DNA of 64,000 bases, taken from Acanthochromis polyacanthus (Eukaryota; Chordata; Actinopteri; Pomacentridae). The stretch is taken from NCBI RefSeq assembly GCF_021347895.1, contig NC_067119.1:10614534-10678533 (forward strand), in the 5' to 3' direction. The notes beneath the pieces are model-generated. The model saw only the letters and a program-made list of their open reading frames with translations, did no database searches and had not been told where the DNA came from. Position numbers and translations under genes: made by a program. Position 1 is the first letter of the stretch; every line of letters starts with the position of its first letter. Positions 13,301-26,300 of the stretch are shown here, one piece after another.

Positions 13301-16300
13301 TTTGTGATACAAAATACGTCTGTGTTTGATATAAGTCAAAGGTGAAACAGAAAAAGAAGGAAACGGAATGAAATCCATCATGAATTGCATTTTTTTTTCA
13401 AAGAAAGAAATGAGAAAATGCAATGAAAATCACCTCAGCTGTAGTAAAAACATTTTCACGTTACTTCACAAAACATTTTTACAGTATGACGTTATCGTAA
13501 ATTATTTCTGAACAAAAATTGCACTTCAAAAAATGCACACATTTGTCTGGTGAACACAGCCAGCAGCCTGTTAGCTTTGCATGAAGAATTGAAACAGAGA
13601 AAATCAGCTAGAAAGGCTCTGCTATGGTTTCACAGGGGTGACAATATGTCAAAACACTGAGCTTAAAGGTAACAGATTAAGTTACCTGTAGACAAAGCCA
13701 CGCTACCTGTTTCCAGTCTATATGCTAAGCTAAGCTAACTCCACATTCATTATATAGACATGGGGGTGGCACTAGCGTTTTCATCTAACTACTGGGAAGC
13801 AAAAAAAATATATTTGAAAAAAGATGAATTATTTCTTTAAGATCGGGGGGGGGGGGGGGGGGGGGATTTTCGGATACCAAATTAATATCCGGATAGTGCC
13901 GTAGCAAACAAATATTCGGATATTCGGGTCCAGCCCTAAATATTTTAGGTACAAATTGCTGCTAACAAATTTCATAATATAAGTGGGTTTTTCACTTCAG
14001 ACAGGGCATTTGTACAGTGAAGTGTTGCTACTTTTACTTTATTGAAATATCTTCACACCTCGTCCACCATTGTAGGTGTTCTGGCAGACCATATTGCACA
14101 AAAAACTGCTGCCCCTTTGGGTAAAATTGTATGTTATTCAGTCTGAAGTGAGAAAACGCTTCCGTAAACTAACCTTTACGTCCTTCGGTAACGTCTCTGG
14201 CAGCATGAGCCAAATAAAGAGCAGATCGGCGGCGCTGAAGGCCAAAGCGAGCAGAGCGGGAGTTTGGTAGAAGACGTTTCCTGTTGCTTTGGAGCCGATG
14301 GCAAAGTAGGCACCCATCAGGGGTCCCACAGTGAAGCCCACAGAGAAGGCAATGCCGATCATAGCCTGGTCACAGTAAAAACAAATGATTTTAATACACT
14401 GTTAAGATGTTTAGTTGAAAGTCTTACAATAACAAAAGCAAAAACCGGTTAAATGATGTACAGTCAATAAACGTGAGTGCCACAGTCACAATAAACATTT
14501 AGGGTGCTGAACAATAAGATTGATATCATCTGCAATATTGCCTTTCTCAGTAGTATGGACAATGTCAGTTTCAGTATCATATGAAAAGTTTAATTTTAAT
14601 GTGCAGTATTTTAATTACATGTCCACAATTTCCTTTTCATATGAATATGTAAAGGAGAAGTTCAACATTTAATTTTTCAGGTGCCGTATTCCAGTTTATG
14701 TGCAATATTTCATCATAATGTGTAATATCACTTTATTACCTCAGTATCATTGTCAATGTTACTTCCTACTTTTCCATTTTAGTCATATTTTAGCTTACTT
14801 TTTGTTTTCAATAATGTATTGTACTTATATCTTGTTGCTTTTTACTGGGAACCAAAGTTTCTATCAAGTATGGAATTTTATTTTCTAAGCACTTTCAGGC
14901 AAAACAACTTTCTACAGGATTAGCAAAGTTTTTACAATAAGTCAGTTAGCTTCAACAGTACATTTCTAGTAATGACAGCACAGAATAACACTCTATTTAT
15001 TACCTCTATGCAATAACACACTTTTTATTACACTGTACACATTTTATTTCTTAAAAATGTAGATTTTACATCAATGCTTATACTGTTTCTACTTAAACTA
15101 CTGTTCAAAAGGTGGAGGTCACTTAGAAATGTCCTTATTTTTGAAAGAAAAGCATTTTTTGTTGAAGATAACATTAAATGAATCAGAAATACAATAATAG
15201 ACATTGTTATTGTGTTAAATGACTATTGTAGCTGGAAACAGCTGATTTTTAATGGAATATCTCCATAGGGGTACAGAGGAACATTTCCAGCAACCATCAC
15301 TCCTGTGTTCTAATGCTACATTGTGTTAGCTAATGGTGTTGAAAGGCTAACTGATGATTAGAAAACTCTTGTGCAGTGATGTTAGCACATGAATGAAAGT
15401 GTGAGTTTTCATGGAAACATGAAATTGTGTGGCTGACCCCAAACTTTTGAGCAGTAGTGTATGTTTATATATTTCGGACTTATTTTTCTACTTATGCTCT
15501 CTGTATATTTTGCACTGCTTATATTTCTGAGACTTTGAATGGGAGCAACGTAAGCAAGTTTCCCCTCAGGGACCAGAAAAGTATTTCTGATTCAGATGAC
15601 CACAAGAGTCTGTGCCTACCATTCCTCGGTTGCGTGCTTTCGGGCATGGCAAGTCGGCTACGATGGCAGTGCAGAGGCTGACGTTTCCCTTACAAATGCC
15701 CCCAATTACCCGAAACAAAAGGAACATGCTGAAGCTCCGTGAAACAGCCCACACCGCGTAGGATGACATCAGCCCTAACTGACACACAAGGCACACAATT
15801 AGACGTGAATGAATCAGCGCCGGTGGCAGAACTGTACGGTTGAGTTATGACGAGTGAGTGACTCCACAATTAACAGGGAATAATGGCATCACAGCACTGG
15901 CTCTCTTCTGAAGGGCTTCCACTGTGAAACAACACTGAGGTTTAGGTTTTAAAGCTGAAAAACGTGGCGCTATGCGTCATTTTACTCACTGTGGTGACAA
16001 TGAGAAGAGGTCGTCTGCCATGTCGGTCTGACAGAGCCCCGGTTACAGGCGACGACAGGAACTGCAGCAGAGAGAACAGCGACCCAATCAGACCTGAAAG
16101 GCAAATGAAAAAGCATTAAACCTGGAACTATCCCTGCATTGTTTGCAAATGTCAGGCAAAGGAAAAGAGCTCCACATAAGCTGCACAGAGGATGAAATCA
16201 ACCTAATATACCTCCAAATAGGACACTGTTGTATTTCTTTTCCATAGGAATCCCAACAGCCTCCCTGAACCAGTCCACCACACTCTGCAGAGACTGATAA

Positions 16301-16955
16301 ACACCATCCTGCCCGGCGAGGAAACACAAAAACACAACATGACATAGAAACACCGGTAAAGAGGTCACTTCAGCATGAGTCAGCACAGAGACTCCCCCAC
16401 TGACTAATCTAATCACACATGAGTTGGTTAAGCTGTTTATGGAACACAGCCATGACACAAACCCCCTTTTGTTCGAGGAAGCATCGCAATCTGTGCATTA
16501 TCAGAGCAGGAAATCCCACTCAAAATGACTTTTTATAGCTGCAGTAGAAGCAGTTCTTCTGGTTACTAATCAGCTCACTGTTTACCACACATATTGCAAA
16601 ACCAGTCTGAGGATAATAACCTAATCGTTTGGCCATAACCTGTAATTCAAATGAATCATCCTTTTTCTTTTATTATTGTGGCTTTTCCGATCCGTTTCCT
16701 CATGTCCACGCTGCACAATAACACGTTTTACAGGTGCATTTAACGTCTCTGTGTTGCTTTAATTGATGTTATCGCTTTAGAAGAAAAACAGATCAAACCA
16801 ACCTCTGTTTGTGCATAATGGTCCAAAATGGAAGGCAGCAGAGGAAGAATCAGAGTGAATCCAAGCAGGTCCAGCAGCAGGATGATAAACACGATGCGGA
16901 TGACCTTCGATGAGAAGGCCGCTCCGTCCTCGGCAGATTTGTTTACGGCTGACAT
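10391..16955 (-). CDS. mfsd10: Major facilitator superfamily transporter MFSD10 (TETRAN-like)
   Basis: A 12-helix membrane transporter of the major facilitator superfamily; the human protein has been described as an organic-anion/tetracycline transporter-like protein. Exons in gene order: 16803-16955, 16212-16308, 15990-16093, 15620-15778, 14174-14365, 12562-12664, 12329-12440, 12130-12238, 11928-12018, 10851-10898, 10669-10758, 10391-10494. All phases join and give 453 aa (human 455). Landmarks: helix 1 IILLLDLLGFTLILPLLP; the signature loop between helices 2 and 3, GALSDRHGRRP, complete; FRVIGGICKGNVSL; FSGLEFTLSFLTHQRFQF; QQGKMFFFIGVIMALIQG; and a C-terminal helix VYWIAGAQACF. The start MSAVNKS is preceded in frame by TGA, so it is secure. 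A non-coding first exon probably lies near 18,760-18,860. The intron between 12664 and 14173 and the one between 14365 and 15620 carry repeats. Confidence 0.95.
13540..13800. repeat. Teleost interspersed repeat in an MFSD10 intron
   Basis: The stretch with CTATATGCTAAGCTAAGCTA, preceded by GCTACCTGTTTCCAGTCT and followed by GACATGGGGGTGGCAC, matches a high-copy sequence that I recognise from many fish genomes. I cannot name its class reliably. It is intronic and carries no open frame. Confidence 0.5.
13845..13865. repeat. Poly-G tract of 21 bases
   Basis: An uninterrupted run of 21 G sits inside the MFSD10 intron, directly before a hAT-like repeat end. Its length in an assembly is unreliable; the sequence could form a G-quadruplex. 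Confidence 0.9.
13866..13940. mobile_element. Terminal fragment of a hAT-like element
   Basis: The segment contains ATATTCGGATATTCGG followed by GTCCAGCCCTA. Read on the other strand it starts TAGGGCTGGAC, like the ends of hAT-type elements in fish. A related end occurs at about 54640-54690 in GLDC intron 2. Class assignment is an inference from the terminal sequence only. Confidence 0.4.
15094..15461. mobile_element. Non-autonomous DNA transposon (MITE-like) with inverted ends
   Basis: The left end reads CTACTGTTCAAAAGGTGGAG and the right end CCAAACTTTTGAGCAGTAG; these are imperfect inverted copies of each other. The interior (TTAGAAATGTCCTTATTTT, TCCAGCAACCATCACTCCTG, GTGTGAGTTTTCATGG) belongs to a high-copy fish element of about 350-370 bp, recognised from experience. 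It has no transposase and lies in the MFSD10 intron between exons 15620-15778 and 14174-14365. Terminal mismatches show it is an old copy. Confidence 0.75.
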
Positions 16956-18063
16956 TCCTCCAAGTGTAGGCAGCGTTTCTTCTGGTCCTGTTCACACGTG
17001 TACAATATGAGTTAGAAGAACGGCACCACCATGAAAATAAATCCACCACATTTCATTTGCAGCCTGAATCTGTAGCTAAAAGAGTTACAGGTCTGTGTTT
17101 CCTTTACAGTTTTCTGGAAATAAATGTATCATGTGGGACTAATTGTAGAAAATTCATGAGCAAATTCTGAAGCTGATATCAGAGTTCATCCTTGAAAGAG
17201 CTGCTGTTTAAACCCCATCTCTCATGAAATTCATTTATTATTAATCCACTTTATGTTTCTAATTAACTGTCTGCATTTTCTCTTCAATCAGTAACACATC
17301 ATACTGTTTTTTTCCCCCTCTGATTGTCTAGTAAATCATGGCAAAGAACCTGCAAATGGTGTAAAATTAAAGTTAACCTGCAGATTAATGGTGAAAGTCT
17401 GGGAGACATGCAGTGGTGAAAGATATGTTAAAATAAGTGAAATTAGAGAAAGAATCGTGTAAAAATTACAATTAAAATCCTTCCTGCCCCTCCCAAAGTT
17501 TACATAAGTACAAGGAAATTGGTATTTTAATCTACAGGTCTCTTCCAAAATGGTATAAAGATAAATCTAAAGTGTTGTCAGACAATTAAAAAAGCTCAAA
17601 TCTGTGTTTCCATCTTGGACTTTGATGGATTTTACTTTACATTTTGTGTGTTTATCTAAATCTTAAAAGTTGGGGTCACCCGTTTAGCAGATTGAAGGAC
17701 TCGATATTTAGCATTTTTCATGTTCTCGTTACTTTTTAAAACTGATCCCTTATTTAAAAAAGGGTTAATTTTTTATTTAAACATGCTGCTTTTTCCTCTA
17801 AAGCAGCCGCTTTACTCTAACGGTAGTCACCATCTTGTGGTCTTGAGCAATTTCCCACCCACAGCACTATGCAGTGTTGAGAAGTTCTCCTTTAGTTACA
17901 CATTTGAAAAGCCAAATTAACAACACGTGCAAGTTTTAAGCTGGGGTTTGTCTTATTATAAATTTTGACACCAGGATTTTAATTTTTACTGCAGATGTGT
18001 TTGTTGGTTGCACATATAGACTATCAATCTCCTTGAATACTAATAATTGGTATTGATAATGAC

Positions 18064-18209
18064 CCTCAGAAATGTAGTAGGCGAGAAATAGAGACCAGGA
18101 TTTAGTGAAAACACTCCAATTTTCAATTTCACTGAATTAAATTTCATCACAAATTGGACTATTTTCGTAAAATCCTGGTTTATATTTCTCCTCTGCTACA
18201 TTTCAGAGG
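18064..18209. repeat. Imperfect palindrome of about 146 bp
   Basis: The left arm starts CCTCAGAAATGTAGTAGGCG and continues GAGAAATAGAGACCAGGATT; the right arm ends with the inverse (CTCCTCTGCTACATTTCAGAGG, preceded by AATCCTGGTTTATATTTC). The first ~50 bases of the arms pair with roughly six or seven mismatches, and the centre is CACTGAATTAAATTTCATCA. It sits in the presumed 5' leader intron of MFSD10. A short inverted-repeat element or a hairpin RNA are both possible. Confidence 0.75.
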
Positions 18210-18400
18210 GGAATATCTACTGTATACACCACTGCATTTATGAAACAGTTACAGGTATTAGTTTTAAGTAGATGTAAACTTGTTTGTGTTTTCAGGACAG
18301 ATACTAATAAATTACATGACCAGTAATCAATGAACTCCAGCTTGAAACTTCTCTGTTGATTTATCTTTTAGTGTTTGAGTAAATGCACTTGACAAAATGC

Positions 18401-18420
18401 AAAAAAAAAAAAAAAAAAAA
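18401..18420. repeat. Poly-A tract of about 20 bases
   Basis: A run of roughly 20 A follows GACAAAATGC in the region upstream of MFSD10. No clear retroposed gene body is visible before it; it may be the tail of an old retroposon or simple slippage. Confidence 0.6.
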
Positions 18421-18760
18421 CATGTCCACAAATGCCAGTAAGTGTGCAATTTATGGCACATTTTCCATTGATCCCACTATCTTACTGTAAGTCATGAGGA
18501 AAGACTGACTGAGAAAATGTGTCGTTCAAGGAAGGAGGAAATAATTCCTGTACACGCACAGAGCAAACAGTCACTACAAATGCATCGGCATGTTAACATT
18601 TTTAGTCCTGAAAAATCCTGCTCTAATGACAAAAACACATTTCCGACTTGTAGCTTCTCAAGTAGCAGAGGATAGTATCGATCAGTGATCAGCCAGCATC
18701 ACCTCTCTACGGACTTTTTATTGACCGAGTGAGCAGGAACACTGTAGCCGGTTTTACTTA

Positions 18761-18860
18761 CTCTGTTTCCGCAGACTGTTGAAATCAGAGCAGCAGAGCT
18801 CACCGAGGACTGGATCTCTTCTGCCTCCTCCGCCTCACCGGTCCATTATCAGCTCCCACA
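18761..18860 (-). other. mfsd10: Probable non-coding first exon and promoter side of MFSD10
   Basis: On the minus strand the sequence GCGGAAACAGA is followed at 18760 by a strong donor GTAAGT. The MFSD10 coding start exon begins just after an in-frame TGA and a plausible acceptor is available upstream of it, so this is the likely untranslated first exon. The right boundary is approximate; the region 18,780-18,860 is the most GC-rich locally. A 75-codon open frame across it is not convincing as protein. Confidence 0.5.
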
Positions 18861-20308
18861 CCAGGAAGCGGTGTCCCCTTACATTTGGATGACAAGCATG
18901 TGTCGTAATCAACGCGCACACACACACACGGACATGCTGCCTTCAGGTAACCCTCGTCAGCTCGAATTTTAGCCTTCTTCAAGTTGTTGCCGTCACCATG
19001 CTCATATTTTCCTTTTCGCTGAAGCATAAACTTTTTAGTAGATGTTACTTCGAATGTCTATCACCAATAAATCCGTGCAGCCATTTCAAGGAAAGTCCCA
19101 CAGTAAATGCACACCTTTATTTGCAACTAATTTTCCCTGTAAATCATCACGTTTTAACATTTCCCTTAATATTTTAACATTTTACTGACAGCTATCAGCA
19201 ACATACACTAGTTCATAGCATAACAACTTCCAGAAAATTCGGCGTTACCTTTTGCTTTAAATTCAGCAACTAGTTGAATCTTCAAGTGTATTTTTGCAAC
19301 ACTAAAGATGTCTACCGTGTGTCAAAAAGTATTGAATATCTGCCTGAGTCAGAAAATATATTTAAATCCGTCACTTTTATAAACTGTGCCACTTAGTGAC
19401 TACTAAGCTAGTATTAGCAAGCTAAACTAGCATAGCAAGTAAGCTAGCTTGGTACCAAGTCAGTAGCCGATGCATTTAGTGTAAATATTAAATTTAATAC
19501 ATTTTATTGTTTCACGTAGGCAGTCCACATTTGCAAGATTGCGAATTCGGCCTGGGAAGTACAATGAACATAAAGGAAGAACAGAAGATTTACTCCTTTA
19601 GCGTTAACATTAGCATGTTTGAAATACAGAAGGGCAATTAATACCAGGTGCTGCAATCTTGCTGTGTTTATTAAAGCAAAATGAAGTATAAACAAAAGGT
19701 TACAAAGTAAACAAAAGTTTATTACTGACACAGAAAATCAAACAATATAACATTGTTGTACTTCAGTTGCAAAGTACACAAGAAGTTACATTCAAATGCC
19801 CAATAGCACTTGAAGGCAGCACAAGCATTTTCCACAATCTGTGGTACTGAGGTTTGTCCAGTTCATGGTATTTAACACAAGTGGTGTTAAGTCTTTTAAG
19901 TAACAACAGTTCACAGTGTAAAGATTTCTGCATGTTTTATAGTAACAATTTTTGAATAACTCCCTTCACAAACCGCAGGGATTGGGAAAAAAATGTCCAT
20001 ATGATAAATACTCATGGACATGGTCAGTGTTTTTAAACAAAGCAAATCTAAATAAGTTCTTTATTACAATACACACATAACAGTCATCATTTTGTTTTAG
20101 AGGTTTTATTTACGGAATCTCGCTAATTTCAAATCTATGTATAACAGGTGTACCATAAAAACATTTCAATAGTAAAGGGATTTAAAATCAACAAAAAATG
20201 AAAAAAATATTTGTAATCATTCAGCAACACCGTTAACATATTGAATAGTTTATCGAAACAAAACACAGCTGGAAGCTGCTTCATCCATCCGTAACATAAA
20301 GAAATGCG
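18861..20308. other. Spacer and ZNF462-like 3' UTR
   Basis: No exon with splice signals was found. The right part must be 3' UTR of the ZNF462-like gene on the minus strand. Minus-strand AATAAA signals occur at 20105-20110 (about 200 nt after the stop) and 19718-19723. A TAGC-rich patch near 19400-19450 resembles common fish low-complexity sequence. Confidence 0.45.
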
Positions 20309-23300
20309 TTATATTCCATGACGCATGATGTGACGCTGCAGTTCAGAGCTGTTCATGAGGTTTCGTCCACATAACTCGCACTGAAATGGTTTGTCCTCGT
20401 TAAGTGAGGAATGCAGGACTTCAGCAGCTCCATCAGTGGCTGTTACTCCACCTGAAATACAGCAGGAATTGACTTAGACTGTCATCACGTAATATTTACC
20501 AAATTTACAACAGCAACCAGGCCTGGTATGATTATGAAATTTAAGCTGATAGTCTTTTAAAAAAGTGTGAAAGACTGAACTCAAAGATGCTCCCGATGGC
20601 AGCCGAGCATCATGCATGACCGTTCTGTCACCACTGGTGTGTGAATGTGTAAATGGAAAACATTATGAACCGCTTTGTGTACTTTTAAGATAGAAAAGCG
20701 CTATTTAGGTTTAGACCATTTCCCATTCCTTTGTCATTTGACTTCAAACCAAAATTTGACAGTGGTGCCGTCTTTTGTGATTTTGCAACTCCATTCATGA
20801 CACAAAAAAATGTATCAAAATGCAGTCCGTTTAGTGATACTAGTTAGGCGCTTCTACATAAGCAATTGGTGCCATTAAACCATAGTAGAAGAAGATTTCA
20901 CACATAGGGGGGACAACCATGTGAGTGAAACATGACATTTTTGTTAGTTTTTAGACAGGTGAATGGAACCTACTGAATGTAATAAATAATTACAGTCAAG
21001 CAGTTGTGCAATAATTGTGACAAGACTATTGCAACCTGCAATTATTGTAGAATAGTCCACCCTTAAGTATAAGAAAAATACCCATCACAGCATCCCATAG
21101 CTGATTAAGACTTAAAAAATATATAAATATTGAATGTAGTTAACGTAGCACGGTATTTTTTCTTTAAAGTTCAATTATCAAAATGATCAAAAAGGGGTTT
21201 GCAGATTTGGTTTTAACATACAGTCCTGGTTTCCTCAAACATCTCTGACATTTTCCTACTTATTCCTAACTACATGGGATGGTTTTTGGAAGACATTCTG
21301 TGCATTCCCTGAAGAACCACAAGGCAATCAAACAGTACTGTCTATCACACTCAAACGGATCTATGTCAAGACATTGCTGGAGTGGATGCTCACATAGCAA
21401 TCAATGGACCCCAGTGTGTGCCTTCCTTCTCTGTGCATTCAAACTCTCAATTAAAGTAGTTTATTTGGATTCTGTGTGATCACTTTACATTCTTACCTTC
21501 GTGGACATGTTCATCGTCCAGATCTTTGCACTGTTTCCCGTTGTCTTCTGCGATCACCGCAGATTCCTTGTCCTCCTTCTGGTTAAGAGGATCAATCTCT
21601 TCGTGCTCCTTGTGACATTCAAGAGCAGGCCTTCTCTGCTTAAGATATTCATTCTCAAGAACTGGCATTTCTCCGTAATGCTCTGTTACATCCTCGCAGT
21701 TTTTCAGACTAGTCATTTTGTCCTGTCTGCAGATTGGAGGTGTGACTCCTAAACTACCCTTATGGCTTAACAGAAGCTCTCTGCAGTTGGGTGAAAGAGT
21801 TAACAAATGCCTTTCAATTGTGAAACTCTCTCGAGCTGTGGTGTTTTTAGCCTGCGTGTGATTCATCTTTGCGGAGGCTGAAACTGTCTGTGCGTTTACT
21901 TGATGTTTTGGGTTCTGGACCAGAGTGCCGTTTCCTTCTTCATCTAGTAATGGTCTATCTCCAAGATCATCGTCTACACCTTTAGCTTCAACGCTCTGCT
22001 CAGTCTTATCCGCTCTATCAGGATTTGTGGTTTTATGAAGTTTGCAGATGCTGCCATCTTGATCCAACTGTAAGATGTGGCGTAGTATGTCTTTTTCTAC
22101 CTTTGCTTTGATGTCCTGTGTTCTCGGCTGAAATGTCTTAGTATGTAGCACTTGGGCCTGTGTTTTTTCAGCCGTTAGGAAAGCAGGTGTTGACCTCCCC
22201 TCTGCAGCTTTCTCTTTTTGTTCTGAGAAGCTGCTGGCTTCACCGTCGTTTAGTCTGGGTTGGGTGAAACCAGACTCATTTGTTGGATCCTCTTCCTCCG
22301 GATCATTGATCCTTTCCCCAACATTTTCCTCTTCAGTTCCTCTTGCAGTGTCTATCACTGCTTGTTTCTGTGGCTCCTGTTCAGTCTTCTCTAGGACAGT
22401 AGTGTTTGGTTTTGTATTCTCATGCTGACGGCTTCTGCCAGGGTTTTCCTCATTCCCATGCAGTCCTGCATCCTGGAGCGTAATGTCCTCCCTGGTGTTA
22501 ATACCTGTTGGATGCTCAGTTTCATTAAAGTCTGTACCAAACTCCTTGGTTTCGACATTGTCAGTGTCACTGTTGTGCTCCTCCAAGTTAGATGAATGTT
22601 CCTCTTCGTTTCCTGGCATCCCACCAACATTTGCGTCTAGTTGATCAAGGCTCACCTGACCCACAAGCTCATGATTCCTCACAACCTGCATGAAAGAACC
22701 AAAAAAATTAACCAAAGCACAAACTTACAACATCACACAGAGCCCAGTGTCACTCTAGGAGGCTTTTACAGGGGTGCAGAAACAATTTCAGGAGCTGGAA
22801 ACAGGGTCTAAATGATTCATTGACTGGTACTGAAATACGCATTGATGAACATGGCTCACTTGCACGAACCTCAGAACTACAAGAACTAGTGTTAATATTT
22901 TGTAACACATTGAATTTAAGAAACATAATGGCAGAGTTTTATCCCTGAAGGTGTGAGAGCTCCGAATATTGTCTGGGTGGGACAATACGATGTGAAGTCC
23001 CATCTTATTACAGCCACAAAATTGTGCTTTGTAGGCAAAGCCCCTTAGCAAAATGTGCAGAAAGGGTTCAACAGGTCACCCAGAGAGCCTTTAAACAGTC
23101 TCTGAACTCATAATCGATCCCCTTTCATTTGAGGACTTAACCTCTTCCGCTCTGGAACACCATCTACAGAAGCAAGGCCATATGTGTTAGAAAAAAAATG
23201 CTAGCGGTCCCAGTATGATATTGAAATTGTTGAACTTCTGTTCTGGAGCATCAAATCTGGTAGACACCCAGCTAGGAAAAAGTTTAACAACAGGAGTGTC

Positions 23301-26300
23301 ACTGAGTCATTGTTTTAAGGACGTTATTTGCCGTCTAGTTTACAATTTTGATTAGGCAGGAGTAAAAATGTAAATTTTTACTTGAATTTTTCCAATCCAA
23401 CTCTGACCTAGTGACTGTTGCGGAAGTCATTGGGAATTATGGGAACAATCAGAATGAAACATTTGTTTTTGTGTTATCAAGTGGAGGGATGAAATCTTAG
23501 TTTTGGTTGAAAAAGGACAGCGCCCAAACACCAAAGTGTGTTCAGAGGTCTGACTGACCTTCAAGATTTTCTGTTTATGTTAAGTCTCTGCGGTGTTTAA
23601 AAATGACAGCCATGAGAAAAACAAGATTCCTCAAGCTCTCCTTTCTTTGTGTCTCAGTAGAAAAAAATCCATATATATGGTATAGAATACAATTAAAATC
23701 AGAATAATGTAATGATAAATGTTTTATCATAACAGTGATAAGAATAAGGAGTCTTTTATTAGAAAACTGTGCTACAAGTATCTTGTTCACAGAACCTACA
23801 GATGCTCATTTTGGCTTTACGGTGCTGCAGCTGTTACTAAATTCTGTGATTTTTAAGGTTTAAACGTTCAAGTTTACAGTTCAATAGTCGAGGGCTTGAG
23901 AGCTATAAAGTTGCTAAATGCTAATATTTTTTTTCTTTTCAAGTTGTCCTGATATTCATAGTTCTTGCAAGAATGCTTCCAGTTCTGTTTAGATTTTCAA
24001 AGTCTGTTCAAAGTGGCTAATTGTCCATTTCTTCAGATAAAGGAATTCCAGTGATGCACAGAAGGGCTCAGAGACCAATCCTCACCTGATGCTTATCGCT
24101 CAGGTGTGCCTCCAAATCGCTCAGCCGAACGCAGTCGAAGTAGCACAGACGACACTTGTAGGGTTTGATGTCATCGTGCCTCGTCATGTGCAAACGCAGG
24201 TTTTCGGCACTGCCACTTGAGAAAGTGCATTGATGACAGCGGAAGACGATGCCTTGAAGGTAACGTGACAACTTCGAGCGTCGCACCTCTATTGGCACAA
24301 CACGTTCCTCTGGAAACAGTAAAGGAAAACAGAATGAACACAACTTCATGTAAAGGCATAAGGGGATAGGAACTCTGAAGCATCTAACCTACCACGATGC
24401 AAGATGATGTGATCGATCATGTTGTTCTTGTCGTTGGTCTGATAGAGGCAGAAAGGGCAGCGCAGGTCCTTCTGATGAGTAGGCTCTGACTGGCAGGTAG
24501 AGTGACCTGTTCCTATGTGCAGCTCCAGAGTTTTCCTGGTAAAGACAGAAGAAATTTGAGACATGAATGTAACACGTGACATGTGTTTGAAGGGAACTTT
24601 TGATGTTACAGATGATAAGCTGATGACAAATTCAGACAAACATACAAACTCAGTGAACTTTTTGCAGATTTATTTCTGAGTCTCCAAAGCACAAGTGATG
24701 ATCTGTAACTTCATGCCGTTTTGATATAGATCGATTCTTTAATAAGAAATCTATGAGTACACAATCTTTGTTCATCTTTGTTTACATAATTAAAAGAAAT
24801 ATTGAATATCTGTTTACATGATCATGATTTGAAAGTCTAAACTCGTAGTCTTTATGCTGACAATTAGGACACTGACTCATATTTCACGCTGTTTTTTTTT
24901 TTTTTTGCACAATTACTGCCTATGTTTATATTACAATGATAATGAAAATGTGATTAATCAGCTACCACTGCTCTGAACAGTAGTGCATGCAAAACATTTT
25001 CAATGAAGGAGAATGATTTTTTTTTACTACAAACCTAATAAAAATGCACTTTGTTGCAGCCGATTTGAAACAACTAGTTGTTTGACTCTGCACCTATCAG
25101 CCATGTCAAAGTGTATTTTAGATATTGAAACCTATGAATTGAACAATGACAAGTTTTAGCAGCATTTCATGGTACTTCAGAAAGTAACCAGATTTTCCGA
25201 GTGGATTGTTTCGACTGTATCTATTCCCAGGATACCATTTGTGTGCATGCCCTCGTTAGAAATGTTTAGGAATGAATTTCAAATATTTGCCTGATGAAGG
25301 GCTAGTATTGAAATGCTGCGCTAATAAATGTGTCTTTGTGAGTTAGACACTGTATGGGAGTCTGACTGAAGCTTCTGGATACACTTATCCTTCTCTTAGG
25401 CAAAGTTCCTTTAGTGGTAAATACCATGATGTTATGCATAGTTATGCAACTATGTGAATGCTATTGACCCAACAAGCAACTGATTCGTGGCAACACACTG
25501 AATAAAATGGACTTAGGAGAAAAATAAGAAAAAAAATAGATTTTGGAAATATTTTCTTTTTGAATAAAGAAGAATCCTCAGTGTGGCTGCAGCTTACCTT
25601 GAACCAGTGAAAAAGTTGCAGTCTTTACATTTAAAGATCCTCTTTCCATGATGGTTTATATAGTGGCGTCGCATACTGGACAGATGTTCAGTGTTGAAAC
25701 TGCACATCTCACAGTAGAACACGCTGTTCTCGGCTAACTTTGATTCGTGCACATTGCCTCTGGATTTGGCGTTACGCTGTGCCATCAAGTTGTAGTGGTT
25801 CAACTGCCGCTGCACATCTGGAGGCTCCAAGTACATCGATTCTGTTCAAGTACAAGAAACCACAATCTGTCAGTATAGAGTAAACGGTAGATTATATTTT
25901 AGGAAACACAGAGGGGATGACTTGCCTTCAGTCATTTCAGTTTCTTCGTCGAATTCAGACCAATTGTTGAAAGCTTCTGATGAATAAGAAGACTCCCAGT
26001 CGGTCCTCTGAGCGTTCTCCTCGTCTTCGCAGTGACTCTCAGCTGAATCCTCAATAACATCTGGATATTCAGAAGGTTGAACATGGAATCAGACATAGAA
26101 GAATTTCTCATGAAATCTCTCAAAGCAACTCCTGTGAAATCCGTGTGATGTTCAGTGTACTTTCTACATTCTATGGTGAATTCCTAAATTTGCCTGCAAA
26201 ATTTATTTATAGAGCAGATAATGAACTCAAAAACAACCCCATTACTTCCACAAAGCTGCCAAGACAAAACAGACAGCCCCTCTTTCGTGTGTTAATAATT

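Noticed and set aside
18800..19027. 75-codon minus-strand ORF MLQRKGKYEH...
   Set aside because: It overlaps the probable untranslated first exon of MFSD10 and a CA microsatellite; no domain.
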